DNA of 64,000 bases from Promethearchaeota archaeon (GCA_016839705.1 JAEOTR010000019.1:60285-124284), one strand, 5' to 3'; positions 1 through 9,611 are shown, numbered from the stretch's first letter. Made by a program: numbers and translations. The notes: a model not told the origin generated them from the sequence alone.

Positions 1-1
1 A

Positions 2-190
2 TGGGGATTTGGTTGGATAGGTGGACTTCTTGGACTCTTATTTGCGATACTAGTAATTCTCTTAGGGATTAGACCAATTCACTATGCACCAGTTTTTATA
101 GGAATTTTAGGAATACTATTGTTAATATTTGCAATTTTGATAGGAGGAATAATAATATTAATTGCGACAATATTAGGTGCTATTAGTTAG
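2..190 (+). CDS. C-terminal part of a membrane protein (5' cut by window edge)
   Basis: An open frame enters from the left edge and ends at a TAG at 188-190, giving the last 62 residues of a protein. The visible part is almost wholly hydrophobic, rich in Gly, Ile and Leu, and forms two or three membrane segments separated by a short loop with Arg, Pro and His. No catalytic motif is visible, so the family cannot be named. It is followed by a T-rich stretch (about 200-220) that could act as an archaeal transcription terminator. Confidence 0.5.
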   Translation, partial: WGFGWIGGLLGLLFAILVILLGIRPIHYAPVFIGILGILLLIFAILIGGIIILIATILGAIS

Positions 191-264
191 CCAATTTTTA
201 CTTTTTTCTTTTTTTTTAATAAATCTCAATTTTGCTAATAGAAAGATATAATCGAGGTTAAAAA

Positions 265-1089
265 ATGGATTTAAACATTAATTCCACACAAAAATTGAAT
301 AATGGAGTAGATATTCCGTGTTTAGGCTTAGGAACTTGGGATCTTAGAGGTAGAGAAGCATATAAAGCAGTTTTATGGTCATTAGATCTAGGATATCGGT
401 TAATTGATACTGCCACACTTTATGGAAATGAAAATGAAATTGGAGAAGCTTTGAAAGATACAAATATTCCTCGAGAAGAGATTTTTTTGACAACTAAAGT
501 TTGGAATACCGATCAAGGTTATAATAACACATTAAATGCTTTTGAAAAGAGCTTAAAACGATTAAAAGTAGATTATATCGATCTCTATCTTATTCATTGG
601 CCAGTTAGCGGTTTAAGAAATGATACATGGAAAGCGTTAGAAAAAATATATGAAGGTGGGAAGGCTCGTTCTGTGGGTGTGAGTAATTTTACTTCACAAC
701 ATTTAAAAGAATTACTTGAATCTTCAGAGACAACTCCGGCCGTTAATCAAATCGAGTTTTCCCCATTTTTATTTCAAAAAGAATTAATGGATTATTGTAA
801 AGCTAATAAAATTGTCGTAGAAGCTTATACCCCACTAACCCGAGGACGAAGATTTGGAAATATAATAGTAAAAGGTCTTGCTCAAAAGCATAAAAAGACT
901 CCCGCTCAAATCTTAATTCGATGGGGACTACAACATGAAATCATCGAAATACCAAAATCAGGAAATAAACAACATCTCCGAGAGAATGCTGAAGTTTTTG
1001 ATTTTACTTTAGACTTAGAAGAGATGTCGCAACTTGATGAATTGAATGAAAACTATAGATTAGTTGATGACCCTCACTTGATTGACTAA
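265..1089 (+). CDS. aldo/keto reductase
   Basis: NAD(P)H-dependent oxidoreductase of the aldo/keto reductase superfamily, 274 residues, a usual length for the TIM-barrel family. The catalytic tetrad can be placed: Asp48 and Tyr53 in IDTATLYGNE, Lys78 in TTKVW and His111 in LIHWP. The C-terminal cofactor region with IPKSGNKQHLRENAE is also typical. Start is an ATG about 75 bases after the preceding gene. The substrate (a carbonyl compound) cannot be read from sequence. The next gene is convergent with only 3 bases between stops, so no operon is implied. Confidence 0.88.
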   Translation: MDLNINSTQKLNNGVDIPCLGLGTWDLRGREAYKAVLWSLDLGYRLIDTATLYGNENEIGEALKDTNIPREEIFLTTKVWNTDQGYNNTLNAFEKSLKRLKVDYIDLYLIHWPVSGLRNDTWKALEKIYEGGKARSVGVSNFTSQHLKELLESSETTPAVNQIEFSPFLFQKELMDYCKANKIVVEAYTPLTRGRRFGNIIVKGLAQKHKKTPAQILIRWGLQHEIIEIPKSGNKQHLRENAEVFDFTLDLEEMSQLDELNENYRLVDDPHLID

Positions 1090-1092
1090 AAA

Positions 1093-1950
1093 TTAAGACA
1101 AGGCTAATGCTAAAAGAAATGCACCATGAATTTCTGAAATTTCACCAACCCGAGAAGTATCAATAATTACATTTTTTAATCCCATATAAATAGCTCCGTA
1201 AGCCTTTCCCCCTCCTAAATGTACCAGTGTTCTATAAATTAAATTCCCTGAGATTCCATCAGGAGCAAGGATTAAGTTAGATTTATTCAACACAGCATCC
1301 TCAATTAGTATTTCATGATGCTTTATCGATAAATCAGGGTACTTAGTCTTCATTATTTCCACAATCTTCTCACTCTCTCTAATGGATTTATCGATTCTGT
1401 CGTCTCTTCCTATGTCACCCCGCCTACCGCCACTTAATATACTTATTTTTGGTTTAACGTTTAACAATTCAAATTGTTTTAGTGATTGTTCAATAAATTC
1501 GAGTTTATCCACCAAATTATTACATTCGTCAATACCTACAGGGCCATAAAAGAATTGGTGCCCATTTACTGTTTCTAATAATGCTAATCGATTTATTTTT
1601 TTAGTATTTAAGAATTTTCTAAGATTTGTTAGGAATTTGTTTGAACTTAAAGAACCTCTAATAATTGCATTTATTGCCTTCTTATCTAGATATTCAAAGA
1701 TCTCTTTTTCTGCTTTTTCACTTTCGACAAAATTAATATTTAACTTTTGATTCTCAGAGGAAAAATATTTTTCAATACTCAGTATAGCGTGTTTTTTACC
1801 AAAGATAAATATCTTTAATTCTTTTTCTCCTAAAAAATCAATACATGCTTTTAAGATCTTTGTATTATGTAATTCCGATGTACCCAATCCTATTCCTATT
1901 TCTACCCTTTTTCCTTTTGACAATAATTCAAACTTTTGGATCAAACTCAT
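1093..1950 (-). CDS. MtxX-like / phosphate acyltransferase-related protein (methanogenesis marker 4 family)
   Basis: A 285-residue protein whose C-terminal half (PDGISGNLIYRT followed by a glycine-rich GGGKAYGAI stretch) resembles phosphate acetyl/butyryl transferases. The overall length and a conserved GGRRGDIGRDDRID segment fit the MtxX / methanogenesis marker protein 4 group, whose biochemical role is not settled. The start ATG overlaps the stop of the upstream CPBP protease gene by one base (TAATG), so the two are probably co-transcribed. Assignment to the broad acyltransferase-like fold is fairly safe; the MtxX label is from recalled motifs and is less certain. Confidence 0.55.
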   Translation of the reverse strand: MSLIQKFELLSKGKRVEIGIGLGTSELHNTKILKACIDFLGEKELKIFIFGKKHAILSIEKYFSSENQKLNINFVESEKAEKEIFEYLDKKAINAIIRGSLSSNKFLTNLRKFLNTKKINRLALLETVNGHQFFYGPVGIDECNNLVDKLEFIEQSLKQFELLNVKPKISILSGGRRGDIGRDDRIDKSIRESEKIVEIMKTKYPDLSIKHHEILIEDAVLNKSNLILAPDGISGNLIYRTLVHLGGGKAYGAIYMGLKNVIIDTSRVGEISEIHGAFLLALALS

Positions 1951-3047
1951 TATACCATCCCATAAAGTAAGTAAGTCATCACTATTGCTAACACATCATA
2001 AACACCATGAGTTATCATAACAGCGATTAAATTTTCATTTCTCCAATTATATAGCCAACCTAACATCAATGAAATTGCAAAATAAGGTGTAAATGACAAA
2101 AAAAATGATATTATGAAGAGATAAGGTGATTCTAAAGCGAGAAGAAAAATACCTACTAGATGAATCAATGAAAATATAATGGCTGATGTGATTAACCCCC
2201 ATCGTTTCCCCAAGCTTCTGACTAATCCTTTTTGCATAAATCCTCTAAATAAGATTTCTTCAGAAGTACCAATTACTAAAATTACAACAACGGAAAACAC
2301 AATCAAACTAGGTATATCTGGGGGAAGTATTTCACCTGTTAAACCAGTAGTATCATGAATTACGTTAATCCCTAAAAAAAATTCTAAAATTAATTCAATT
2401 ACAACCGATGTAAAAGTAACTACAAATACTCCAATTAGAGCAAAACCTAATCCAATTAAAATTTCTTTATAGATTCTTTTTCTATCATAATTTTTCGTAG
2501 TAAATCCTAGTAGTATTAATCTATTTTTTAGGGACGGATTCTTGAGATACTTACGTACATAGAAAATGGGGATAATAAAAAAAACTAACTCAAAAAGTGA
2601 AATTATTGAAATGAGGTAAGAGTTTGACACAAAATCAAGAAGTAGAGTTAAATCGTTCGATAAGAACATTATTAGTGAAAGAAATCCTCCAACTAAACCA
2701 TTCATTATTAGCAGAGCTATCACAGGTAATCCAATTGATGCCGTGGTTCCCCAAAGTTTATGATCTTTATTATCAATTAAATTCTCATCAGAAAGTAATT
2801 CGGGTCCGTAATAGATAGGAGGAGTATCATACAGAGAATATTGTGTTGGCGATTTATATGGATTAGAAGTATATCGCGGTTTCAACTTCTTATAATCTTT
2901 AATATATTGAATATCTGTTCCACAAACAGTACAAAATTTAAGGTTTTGAATATTTTGTAGCTTATTCCCACATATAGGACAAAATTTCCAATCTGAAGTA
3001 GGGAAATCTTGATCTCTGTCTGTCTTAGGAACTTCTTTATTATTCAT
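1950..3047 (-). CDS. zinc-ribbon CPBP-family intramembrane metalloprotease
   Basis: A 365-residue membrane protein. The N-terminus carries a zinc ribbon with two CxxC pairs (FCPICG and FCTVCG, residues about 22-43), then a Pro/Tyr-rich linker and about eight membrane segments. The protease signature of the CPBP (CAAX protease / bacteriocin-processing) family is present: EEILFRGFM near residue 265, a His in SLIHLVG and a His in ITHGVYDVLA. The substrate is unknown; relatives process prenylated proteins or peptides. It probably shares a transcript with the downstream MtxX-like gene because start and stop overlap by one base. Confidence 0.8.
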   Translation of the reverse strand: MNNKEVPKTDRDQDFPTSDWKFCPICGNKLQNIQNLKFCTVCGTDIQYIKDYKKLKPRYTSNPYKSPTQYSLYDTPPIYYGPELLSDENLIDNKDHKLWGTTASIGLPVIALLIMNGLVGGFLSLIMFLSNDLTLLLDFVSNSYLISIISLFELVFFIIPIFYVRKYLKNPSLKNRLILLGFTTKNYDRKRIYKEILIGLGFALIGVFVVTFTSVVIELILEFFLGINVIHDTTGLTGEILPPDIPSLIVFSVVVILVIGTSEEILFRGFMQKGLVRSLGKRWGLITSAIIFSLIHLVGIFLLALESPYLFIISFFLSFTPYFAISLMLGWLYNWRNENLIAVMITHGVYDVLAIVMTYLLYGMV

Positions 3048-3131
3048 TCTTAAGATAAAAGAAGTAATCTAATTAAAAAAAGTTTACATTTCAAATTAAA
3101 TTGAAGCACTTACAGTTGAATCCTAAATTGA

Positions 3132-5048
3132 TTATACAAAATTTCTGGTAAATTTTAAAATAGGGTTAGCATGAAGTTCATTTTGATGAAATTCTTTATA
3201 GAATATAGGATGATATATGGATTTTTTACTTTCTTTTACTTCTAATTTGAATTTTATTGAAGGCATCCAAAAAGTTTTATTAAAATGTTGGTATTCAATC
3301 ATTACCAATGAAAGAAACATGCCCTTCTGTTTTGGATTAATTCTTGTCTTAACCTTTTTTGTTTCATTTGCTTTCAACTTTTTAATACTTGTAAACCCTA
3401 ATTTATTCTGCAAAGCTTCTGGCATAAAGAAGTAAATCATAATATTCTTAATATCAACTGAATTAGGATTTTCAATTATAAGCGTTACTACTTCAGGATT
3501 ATTTAGTTTTAATGTTTGTTTTGGTATTTCGATATCGATAAAAAGAGGATAAGGTAGTATTTCCTCATTTAATGTAAAGCTTAAATCTATTAGTTTTTGA
3601 AGATTTGGTTTTATCTCTGATATAAATTTATTACGTTGTTCTCTTAGTGATAAATCATTTTTACTTCTCAAAACTTCGAAATCCTTTAGCATCCTAATTA
3701 TATACTTTGAGATATATTTATCGAATACAGAATGTTTACCAGATATGAGAGAAATTAGTTCTTTATAATATTCTGATTCTAAATTTCTAAGTAAAGGGAT
3801 TTTAAATAAATTCTCAGTAAAATTTTTTAAGACGTCATCCATTTCAATTAAATCATTATGGCTTATCTTGAACCTTTCAATAAGATTCCCATTATATATG
3901 TTTTTTTGCATTAAATTGTTTAATGTCTCCAATGCTTCGACTGTTTCAGAGTTATAAGAATCTAAAGCCTTTATAATCATTTTTCCTAGCATATCATCAA
4001 ATTTTTCAGCGTTTTTATTCTTATAATTTATAAATTCCGTCCTAATTGGCTCTAAATATTTAATAATACGCCCAGAATGCAATTTCAGTAGGGAATTTTG
4101 ATATTTTTGGTATTTATTGGTAACATTATTAATCCAATTTCTTACACGATTTAAATTATCAAGATTCTCTTCCGTGGTTAATAATGTTGTTTCGTTAAAA
4201 GGGCTAGTTAATAAAAATGGGTCGTCGATTCGAATGTTTTCTAATAGGATGTATGTTTTTCGTTCCAATTGATGAATAAGTTCAATCTGTAAAGATAAAT
4301 TATATATTTTAACATTTCTTACTGCGATCTTATCTAACTTTAAGAGCAAATCTTCGAGTTTTTCTGAAAAATGTATGGGATTTTTATCTAGTATGTTTCG
4401 TAATAAAGATGTAAATTCGACAAGAATAGAATAGAGTTCACCTTCACTCGAGAAAAATGAACCCTCACCTTTAAGTTCTGTAATGTTATAATAATCTACT
4501 ATATTTTGGAAATTAAATTCTGCATATTGGTAAAATTTAGAGCACATTTCTAAACGAGCCGAGATTTTGGCTAAATAACTATAATAAAAGGCTAATAATG
4601 ATTTATTAATGATATATGATTCATCTCTAAATTTGATGAATTGGTTTTTTGTCTTTTCTTCATTAAGATAAGGGAGTAAAAATCTTTCTAGAATGATTTC
4701 GAAATTTCCAGAAGCTCGTATTAGATAAAACAGTTTTACAAGGTCAACATCAATCGTATCAAGTTTTGTTATTAAAAAATGACTATATTCATAAAACTTT
4801 GAATTGATTTTATTAAAATAAGATCGAATTAGTAATTTTCTCCTCTCAATCTCTTTAGCTTTTATCTTTTTTTCATTTCTAATTGAAGAGATATTTAATA
4901 TATCTGATGCATAATATTTTAGAGTGTAATAAGATTCCATATAGAAATTTTTTGCACCACAATAAGGACACTTAACTATCGAACCTTTTACTCCGGGTAA
5001 ACAACTACCACATTTCTTACACGGGAGATGTGATATCATGTTAAACAT
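3132..5048 (-). CDS. large zinc-ribbon helical protein of unknown function
   Basis: I do not recognise this 638-residue protein. It begins with a zinc ribbon (CKKCG near residue 10 and CPYCG near residue 28). This is followed by about 450 residues of charged, mostly helical sequence with no membrane segment. The C-terminal 110 residues are beta-rich, with an LIIENPNS motif like the Ig/CARD-type domains that bind or scaffold other proteins. Two in-frame ATGs lie at the start (M1 and M4). The layout (Zn ribbon, long helical body, beta sandwich) suggests a cytoplasmic scaffold. It is separated from gltX by 136 AT-rich bases. Confidence 0.6.
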   Translation of the reverse strand: MFNMISHLPCKKCGSCLPGVKGSIVKCPYCGAKNFYMESYYTLKYYASDILNISSIRNEKKIKAKEIERRKLLIRSYFNKINSKFYEYSHFLITKLDTIDVDLVKLFYLIRASGNFEIILERFLLPYLNEEKTKNQFIKFRDESYIINKSLLAFYYSYLAKISARLEMCSKFYQYAEFNFQNIVDYYNITELKGEGSFFSSEGELYSILVEFTSLLRNILDKNPIHFSEKLEDLLLKLDKIAVRNVKIYNLSLQIELIHQLERKTYILLENIRIDDPFLLTSPFNETTLLTTEENLDNLNRVRNWINNVTNKYQKYQNSLLKLHSGRIIKYLEPIRTEFINYKNKNAEKFDDMLGKMIIKALDSYNSETVEALETLNNLMQKNIYNGNLIERFKISHNDLIEMDDVLKNFTENLFKIPLLRNLESEYYKELISLISGKHSVFDKYISKYIIRMLKDFEVLRSKNDLSLREQRNKFISEIKPNLQKLIDLSFTLNEEILPYPLFIDIEIPKQTLKLNNPEVVTLIIENPNSVDIKNIMIYFFMPEALQNKLGFTSIKKLKANETKKVKTRINPKQKGMFLSLVMIEYQHFNKTFWMPSIKFKLEVKESKKSIYHPIFYKEFHQNELHANPILKFTRNFV

Positions 5049-5184
5049 CCTTTTAAATTATTCTAGCTAAAATAAATTATTCTTGTACGGATATAAACTT
5101 ATTCTAGATTATTAAAAATTTTTCGGTTAAGCACGAAACATCATAATATTTTGATAAGTATTTGGGGAAAATTGTAAGGAAATT

Positions 5185-6945
5185 TTAGTGCGTAAAATAA
5201 CAAAAGAGACATTTCTCCTTTAATTCAATGGGATTAACAAACCCAAAACGCTCAAACTGTATTGTTTTATTAATAGGGATCTGTAAAAGATTGATTTCTC
5301 CAAGACCATTAGAAATAGTGCCATCAGGTTTCACAACTGAAACCTTTATATTTTCTTCTTTTGGTAACCAATGAATAATCGGAAATTCTCTATTTAATTC
5401 CTTACTATAAAAGGACGAATTAATTACTTTTTTTTTAAGATCTACAGATTCAATTCTTATATTAATTAAATCTTTTAGCCTTATGATTTGACTTTTTTTA
5501 ATTTTCTTAGCATCTGATAAATTGATTATTAGGTTCATTTTACTATCCTTAACTTTACAGTAAATTTTCCTTCTCCCTTTTTTTGGGTTAGTAGGGAGGA
5601 GTAAAGGTTCAGCAAGATACTCTCCAGACGGTACATCTTGAACAATTACCGTAATTGGTTTTTCAACAAAGAAATAGCGATCTGAAATCTCATCAATAAT
5701 ATCTTGATTTTTTGAATATAACCAATTCACTGAGAAAGTGATTCCTGATTGAGACATGCCAAGCTCTAATAATGTTTCTCTTAGAGCTGATGGTTTTATC
5801 CCTCTTTTTTGAAGAGATTGTAGACTATTAGTCCTAGGATCCTCCCATCCCTCATAAACTCCGTTTTCAATATAGTTACGAGACTCTGTTTTACTCAACT
5901 TCAATCCAGGAAATTTCAATCTGCCATGATATAGCAATGTCGCTTTTTTCCAGTCAAAATGATCCCACACAAATTCTTCTATGATACCCTCTTTAACTAA
6001 ATCTATACCCCTAATAATGTGAGAGACTCCAATTAGGTAATCATCAATAGCCCAGGAAAATTCAAGCATTGGCCAAATGATATATTTTTTTCCCACTCTA
6101 GGATGGTCTGCTTCAGAGATTCTCATAATAATTTGATCTCTCAGAGCAGGATCTTTTTGATCCATACCAGTTTTTAATCTTACTACTGCTTCACCTTCAT
6201 GATATTTCCCTTTAAGCATAGACTGCCATTCATTTATATTCTTCTCTATCGAGTACTTTCTATGTGGGCAATTTAATCCCAGTTTTTTATATTTTTCTCT
6301 AAATTCAGTAGCACTGCAAAAGCAAACATATGCCATATGATCCTCTATCAATTTTTCGCAATAACTATAGAAAATATCTAGCCGATCACTTTTATAAAAT
6401 ATTTTAGAATATTTTACTCCTAGCCATTGCAAGCCTTCTTTTATCAAATCATAGGCTTCTGGTAAAACATACTTAGCTCTTGGACTATCTCTTAAAGATT
6501 CAGGGCTTCCTATTGTATCATCATAAAATAATATAAGCTCTCCATTATATTTTTTCACATATTCATCGTTTAGAACAATTCCCCTTGCATTTCCAATGTG
6601 TAACGCACCACTTGGATAAGGAGCTAATCGCATTACTATTCTTTCATAATTCTCAATATCAGGTAAGGGTGGTAATTCTTTACTTTCTTCCTTAATTTCT
6701 TTTTTTTCTAAAGCTTTTGGATCTAGTTCCAATAGTCTCTTTTTTTGCTGTTCTAGGCTAAGGTTTTCAATTTCTTCTATTATTTGATTTAAAATAGGAA
6801 TGACATTTTTAGCTTGAGATTGTAGATCCTTCCTTTCAGCCATCAATTTCCCCATAACCGCTTTTCTATTTGGTTTTCCACCAAAATTTATAGCATTTTT
6901 CAAACCTCTTATCCAGATGGTTTCTTTAATCTCTTCCTCATCCAT
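5185..6945 (-). CDS. gltX: glutamate--tRNA ligase, archaeal type
   Basis: Class I aminoacyl-tRNA synthetase that charges tRNA(Glu), and in many archaea also tRNA(Gln). The HIGH signature appears as ALHIGNARG about residue 120 and the KMSKS loop as LKLSKTESR near residue 355. The class Ib archaeal/eukaryal beta-barrel anticodon domain follows (residues about 430-586). Length 586 fits archaeal GluRS. The first 100 residues are a helical N-terminal extension, also usual in archaea. Start is an ATG preceding a long AT-rich intergenic stretch. No glutaminyl-tRNA amidotransferase subunit is linked to it here. Confidence 0.93.
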   Translation of the reverse strand: MDEEEIKETIWIRGLKNAINFGGKPNRKAVMGKLMAERKDLQSQAKNVIPILNQIIEEIENLSLEQQKKRLLELDPKALEKKEIKEESKELPPLPDIENYERIVMRLAPYPSGALHIGNARGIVLNDEYVKKYNGELILFYDDTIGSPESLRDSPRAKYVLPEAYDLIKEGLQWLGVKYSKIFYKSDRLDIFYSYCEKLIEDHMAYVCFCSATEFREKYKKLGLNCPHRKYSIEKNINEWQSMLKGKYHEGEAVVRLKTGMDQKDPALRDQIIMRISEADHPRVGKKYIIWPMLEFSWAIDDYLIGVSHIIRGIDLVKEGIIEEFVWDHFDWKKATLLYHGRLKFPGLKLSKTESRNYIENGVYEGWEDPRTNSLQSLQKRGIKPSALRETLLELGMSQSGITFSVNWLYSKNQDIIDEISDRYFFVEKPITVIVQDVPSGEYLAEPLLLPTNPKKGRRKIYCKVKDSKMNLIINLSDAKKIKKSQIIRLKDLINIRIESVDLKKKVINSSFYSKELNREFPIIHWLPKEENIKVSVVKPDGTISNGLGEINLLQIPINKTIQFERFGFVNPIELKEKCLFCYFTH

Positions 6946-7195
6946 GAGAATTCTTGTATTCAGTTATGTATTTGAATTTATTTCTTTTGTCTAACTCTTC
7001 TAATTTTTGTTTAATATCATGTAATTTATATTTGTAGTAATTCGAGTATGTTGGTATTTGTTAAATATTTATTTTTTCGTTGTTTTTATATATTTTTCAT
7101 TATCTTAGATTTAATTATTAATACTATTGTTAGAAACAATAAAAAAGTTCATCTTGTCATTTAAAAAAAGCCTTCAAATTAATACAAGGATTTCC

Positions 7196-7642
7196 TCAGA
7201 TAAGAGATACTCCGCTATTTAAAGCTAGAATCATAAAAAATGCAAGTAATATAATAATTAAAGCTATTATTACAGCAAAAACATCATTAAATGAATTGTC
7301 TTCAGTCTTATAGAACTTCTTTGGAATTCCTTTCATCAACCATGAAATATATGGTTTTGAAAGTTTTTCATCGTTTATTGCACTTTTCCCTGTTTTACTT
7401 TCAAAATCTTTCTGATTTGCTTTATTATCACGAGAAAGGTACATCTTCTTATAATCCCTTTTTCGGTAAAATACTCGAAGAGTTATAAGAGAGATTAAAA
7501 ATAATGGGATGGAAACATACCAAAAATGCATTAGAAATGTAATAAAAAAATACAATGGTTTAGCTATAAAAACTACAATTAATAAAGGGATAATAAAATA
7601 AAAAATTACAAGAGTTGCTATTCTCTGCTCAGAAAACCGCAT
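7196..7642 (-). CDS. small membrane protein, unknown function
   Basis: A 148-residue protein with two or three hydrophobic segments near the N-terminus (residues about 10-30 and 33-57) and one at the C-terminus (about 124-146). A charged cytoplasmic loop rich in Lys, Asp and Asn lies between them. No family motif is visible. It stands alone between gltX and the tRNA gene, with about 250 AT-rich bases on its downstream side. Confidence 0.5.
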   Translation of the reverse strand: MRFSEQRIATLVIFYFIIPLLIVVFIAKPLYFFITFLMHFWYVSIPLFLISLITLRVFYRKRDYKKMYLSRDNKANQKDFESKTGKSAINDEKLSKPYISWLMKGIPKKFYKTEDNSFNDVFAVIIALIIILLAFFMILALNSGVSLI

Positions 7643-7960
7643 TAAAACTTATAGTATTTGCATTTTCATTATTTAATACTAAAAAGAATCATCAATATTA
7701 TAAATCTTGCTTCTTAAAATCTGTTATTACCTAATATTTACTAACTTAATACTTTCATTTGATTTTATAAAACCTCTATAATCTTTTTATCTTCTATGAG
7801 AAATGATATTTTTAGTGACAAATTTCTTTTTTTTTCCATTGTTTTAATTTTTTGCAGTTTTAATTGCCCCGCAATTTATTACGAGGAACTATAAATAACG
7901 ATTAAATAAGTATTTTAGAGAATTATTAATTATTAAGAAATATATTTAGATTCTTATTAT
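7643..7960. other. intergenic region upstream of tRNA-Arg
   Basis: About 318 bases of very AT-rich sequence with no reading frame of note on either strand. A TATA-like stretch (tatattta, about 7941-7948) lies shortly before the tRNA and may belong to its promoter. I see nothing else here. Confidence 0.4.
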
Positions 7961-8061
7961 GGCCTGGTAGTCCAGCCTGGATAGGGCGCTGGCTTGCGGA
8001 GCCAGATATGTGAAATAATGATTTACACTGGAGATCGAGGGTTCAAATCCCCCCCAGGCCA
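7961..8061 (+). tRNA. tRNA-Arg (anticodon GCG) containing an intron
   Basis: The acceptor stem pairs perfectly (7961-7967 with 8054-8060), with A8061 as discriminator. The D stem is 7970-7973/7984-7987. The anticodon stem CTGGC/GCCAG (7989-7993/8001-8005) closes loop TTGCGGA, giving anticodon GCG at 7996-7998 (arginine, CGC/CGT codons). The T arm is 8037-8053 with loop TTCAAAT and one A-C mismatch. No CCA is encoded. Between anticodon stem and T stem there are 31 bases; removing about 26 leaves a normal 5-base variable loop, so the gene has a non-canonical intron there. Confidence 0.9.
8007..8032 (+). other. non-canonical 26-nt tRNA intron in the variable loop
   Basis: Bulge-helix-bulge folding can be drawn by hand. 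Exon CCAG (8002-8005) pairs with intron CTGG (8028-8031) as the 4-bp central helix. The 3-base bulges are ATA (8006-8008) and AGA (8032-8034), and the intron closes itself with a 6-bp helix (8009-8014 with 8022-8027) and a 7-base loop. Splicing in the bulges leaves variable loop AGATC (or ATATC if cut one base later). The exact cut could therefore shift by one base. This structure is what the archaeal tRNA splicing endonuclease recognises. Confidence 0.75.
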
Positions 8062-8095
8062 TTCTGATTCGTTTTGTGTATATTTAATGGTTTAT

Positions 8096-8866
8096 TTAAT
8101 CCAAATGTTCTAAAATTTCAGAAATATTATCAATTCTTATTAATTCTGGCACATCAAACTCTCTTTCAAAAGGAAATTTATATCTTCTTTCACACAGGAT
8201 AGTCTGCATACCTGCTCTATCACCCCCTACAACATCTGCATACTCATCTCCGCATACTAGACATTCTGAATTTTCTGTTAATCCCATTTTTTTTAAAGTA
8301 TAAAAGAAAATTTCAGGATCAGGTTTTCTTTTACCAAATTCAGCAGAAGTAACAACTGCATTAAAATATTTAAAAAGTTGATATTTTTTTAGAGAATTTT
8401 CAACCATCGAGTGGCTCGGGTGATTAGATAAAACTGCTAATTTAAGTTTTTCGTATTTAGACAATTTTTCTAAGGTTTCTTTAGTATTAGGTAATGGTTT
8501 CCACTCTTCCATCTCGAACGAATGATATATTTCTTGGAGTTTAAAATATGCTTTATCATTTAGGTGATTAATACTATTGATAGCTTTCATTTCCCAGAGT
8601 GATTCTAGAACATGTTGATAAAGCTTAGATGTTGGAAATTCTTTTTTTGTTTTTCTACTCTCTCTCCAACATTGTTCCCGCTTCATAGCAAACTTCTTAA
8701 CAAAGTCGTCTTCTGATATTTGATCATTCCAAACATCCAGTTCTTTTAAATACTCAACAGATTTTAATAATCCTTTTTTAAAACTTTCGTAATATCGCTC
8801 TACAGAAGGATTATCAAATTGGAACAGAGTAAAACCAAAATCAAAAATAATTCCTTTTATCATCAT
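8096..8866 (-). CDS. HAD-superfamily hydrolase
   Basis: A 256-residue haloacid dehalogenase-like hydrolase with a helical cap. Motif I is FDFGFTLF, motif II is the Ser in VLSNHPSH, motif III the Lys in GKRKPDPEIF, and motif IV CGDEYADVVGG supplies the acidic pair. The first catalytic Asp is present, but the position that in most HAD phosphatases is a second Asp (DxD) is Gly here. The substrate is unknown. The start is the first of two adjacent ATGs. It reads towards the tRNA-Arg gene and is divergent from the next gene. Confidence 0.85.
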   Translation of the reverse strand: MMIKGIIFDFGFTLFQFDNPSVERYYESFKKGLLKSVEYLKELDVWNDQISEDDFVKKFAMKREQCWRESRKTKKEFPTSKLYQHVLESLWEMKAINSINHLNDKAYFKLQEIYHSFEMEEWKPLPNTKETLEKLSKYEKLKLAVLSNHPSHSMVENSLKKYQLFKYFNAVVTSAEFGKRKPDPEIFFYTLKKMGLTENSECLVCGDEYADVVGGDRAGMQTILCERRYKFPFEREFDVPELIRIDNISEILEHLD

Positions 8867-9005
8867 CGCATTAATAATAATAAAAATTGATTCTCAATTT
8901 TAATTTATCTAAATTGAAATTTATGTAAGTTCTTAATCGTTTGTGTTAAATACTTAATAAAAAACAAATTATTTATGTAAAATTTTATAATTAGTGAGGA
9001 TAGAT

Positions 9006-9530
9006 ATGTCAATTGACAAATGGCTCTCTAAAAAGGGATCAAAAGAAGAAGAACTAAAAAGAGAAAAGGCTTTTAAAAGCCTTACTGAAAGTGAAGTTAA
9101 AGATTTAAAGAAAAAAAAGATTAGAAACATGATTCAGAAAGAGGATCGAAAATCCAGTGATGAGTCGGATACAGAAAAACTTCTGCTCCATGTTGTAGAA
9201 TTTAAAGACTGGTTAAACCAAAGAACGTATTTAAAAGGAGATATTGAAAAAATTGAAACGTGGATAAACAATCTTAATTCAGAAGTTAAATATAATAAAC
9301 AAAAATTAAGTGACAATTACGATAAAAAGAAAATAGTTGAAGATTATAAGAAAATTCCACCTACATTTTTAGATGAAAAAACTCGAATTGCTTTAAACAA
9401 AAAAATTTATGGTACAAAGAGAACAAATTCAGATAATTATTATTTAAGAAAATTGAAAAACATTATTCAAGATAAATTATTTGAAGTAAAATATTACGAG
9501 ATCTTAGATAGAATATTGGAAATATTTTAA
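9006..9530 (+). CDS. basic helical protein, unknown function
   Basis: I do not recognise this protein of about 174 residues. It is Lys/Glu-rich, predicted largely helical, with no membrane segment, cysteine cluster or catalytic motif. I chose the ATG at 9006 because a GTGAGG Shine-Dalgarno-like element lies a few bases upstream. The frame could also start at the GTG inside that element (8994), adding four residues. It precedes a sugar nucleotidyltransferase on the same strand, about 80 bases away. Confidence 0.5.
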   Translation: MSIDKWLSKKGSKEEELKREKAFKSLTESEVKDLKKKKIRNMIQKEDRKSSDESDTEKLLLHVVEFKDWLNQRTYLKGDIEKIETWINNLNSEVKYNKQKLSDNYDKKKIVEDYKKIPPTFLDEKTRIALNKKIYGTKRTNSDNYYLRKLKNIIQDKLFEVKYYEILDRILEIF

Positions 9531-9611
9531 TTGTTAAAGAAAAATACAATATACTTTAAATCTTATCTATTTTTATAATGTTATAAAAAACATTACACCC
9601 GTTATAAGTAA

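Noticed and set aside
3217..3435. Plus-strand frame inside the zinc-ribbon scaffold gene
   Set aside because: It lies wholly within the convincing minus-strand gene and has no own motif or ribosome-binding site.
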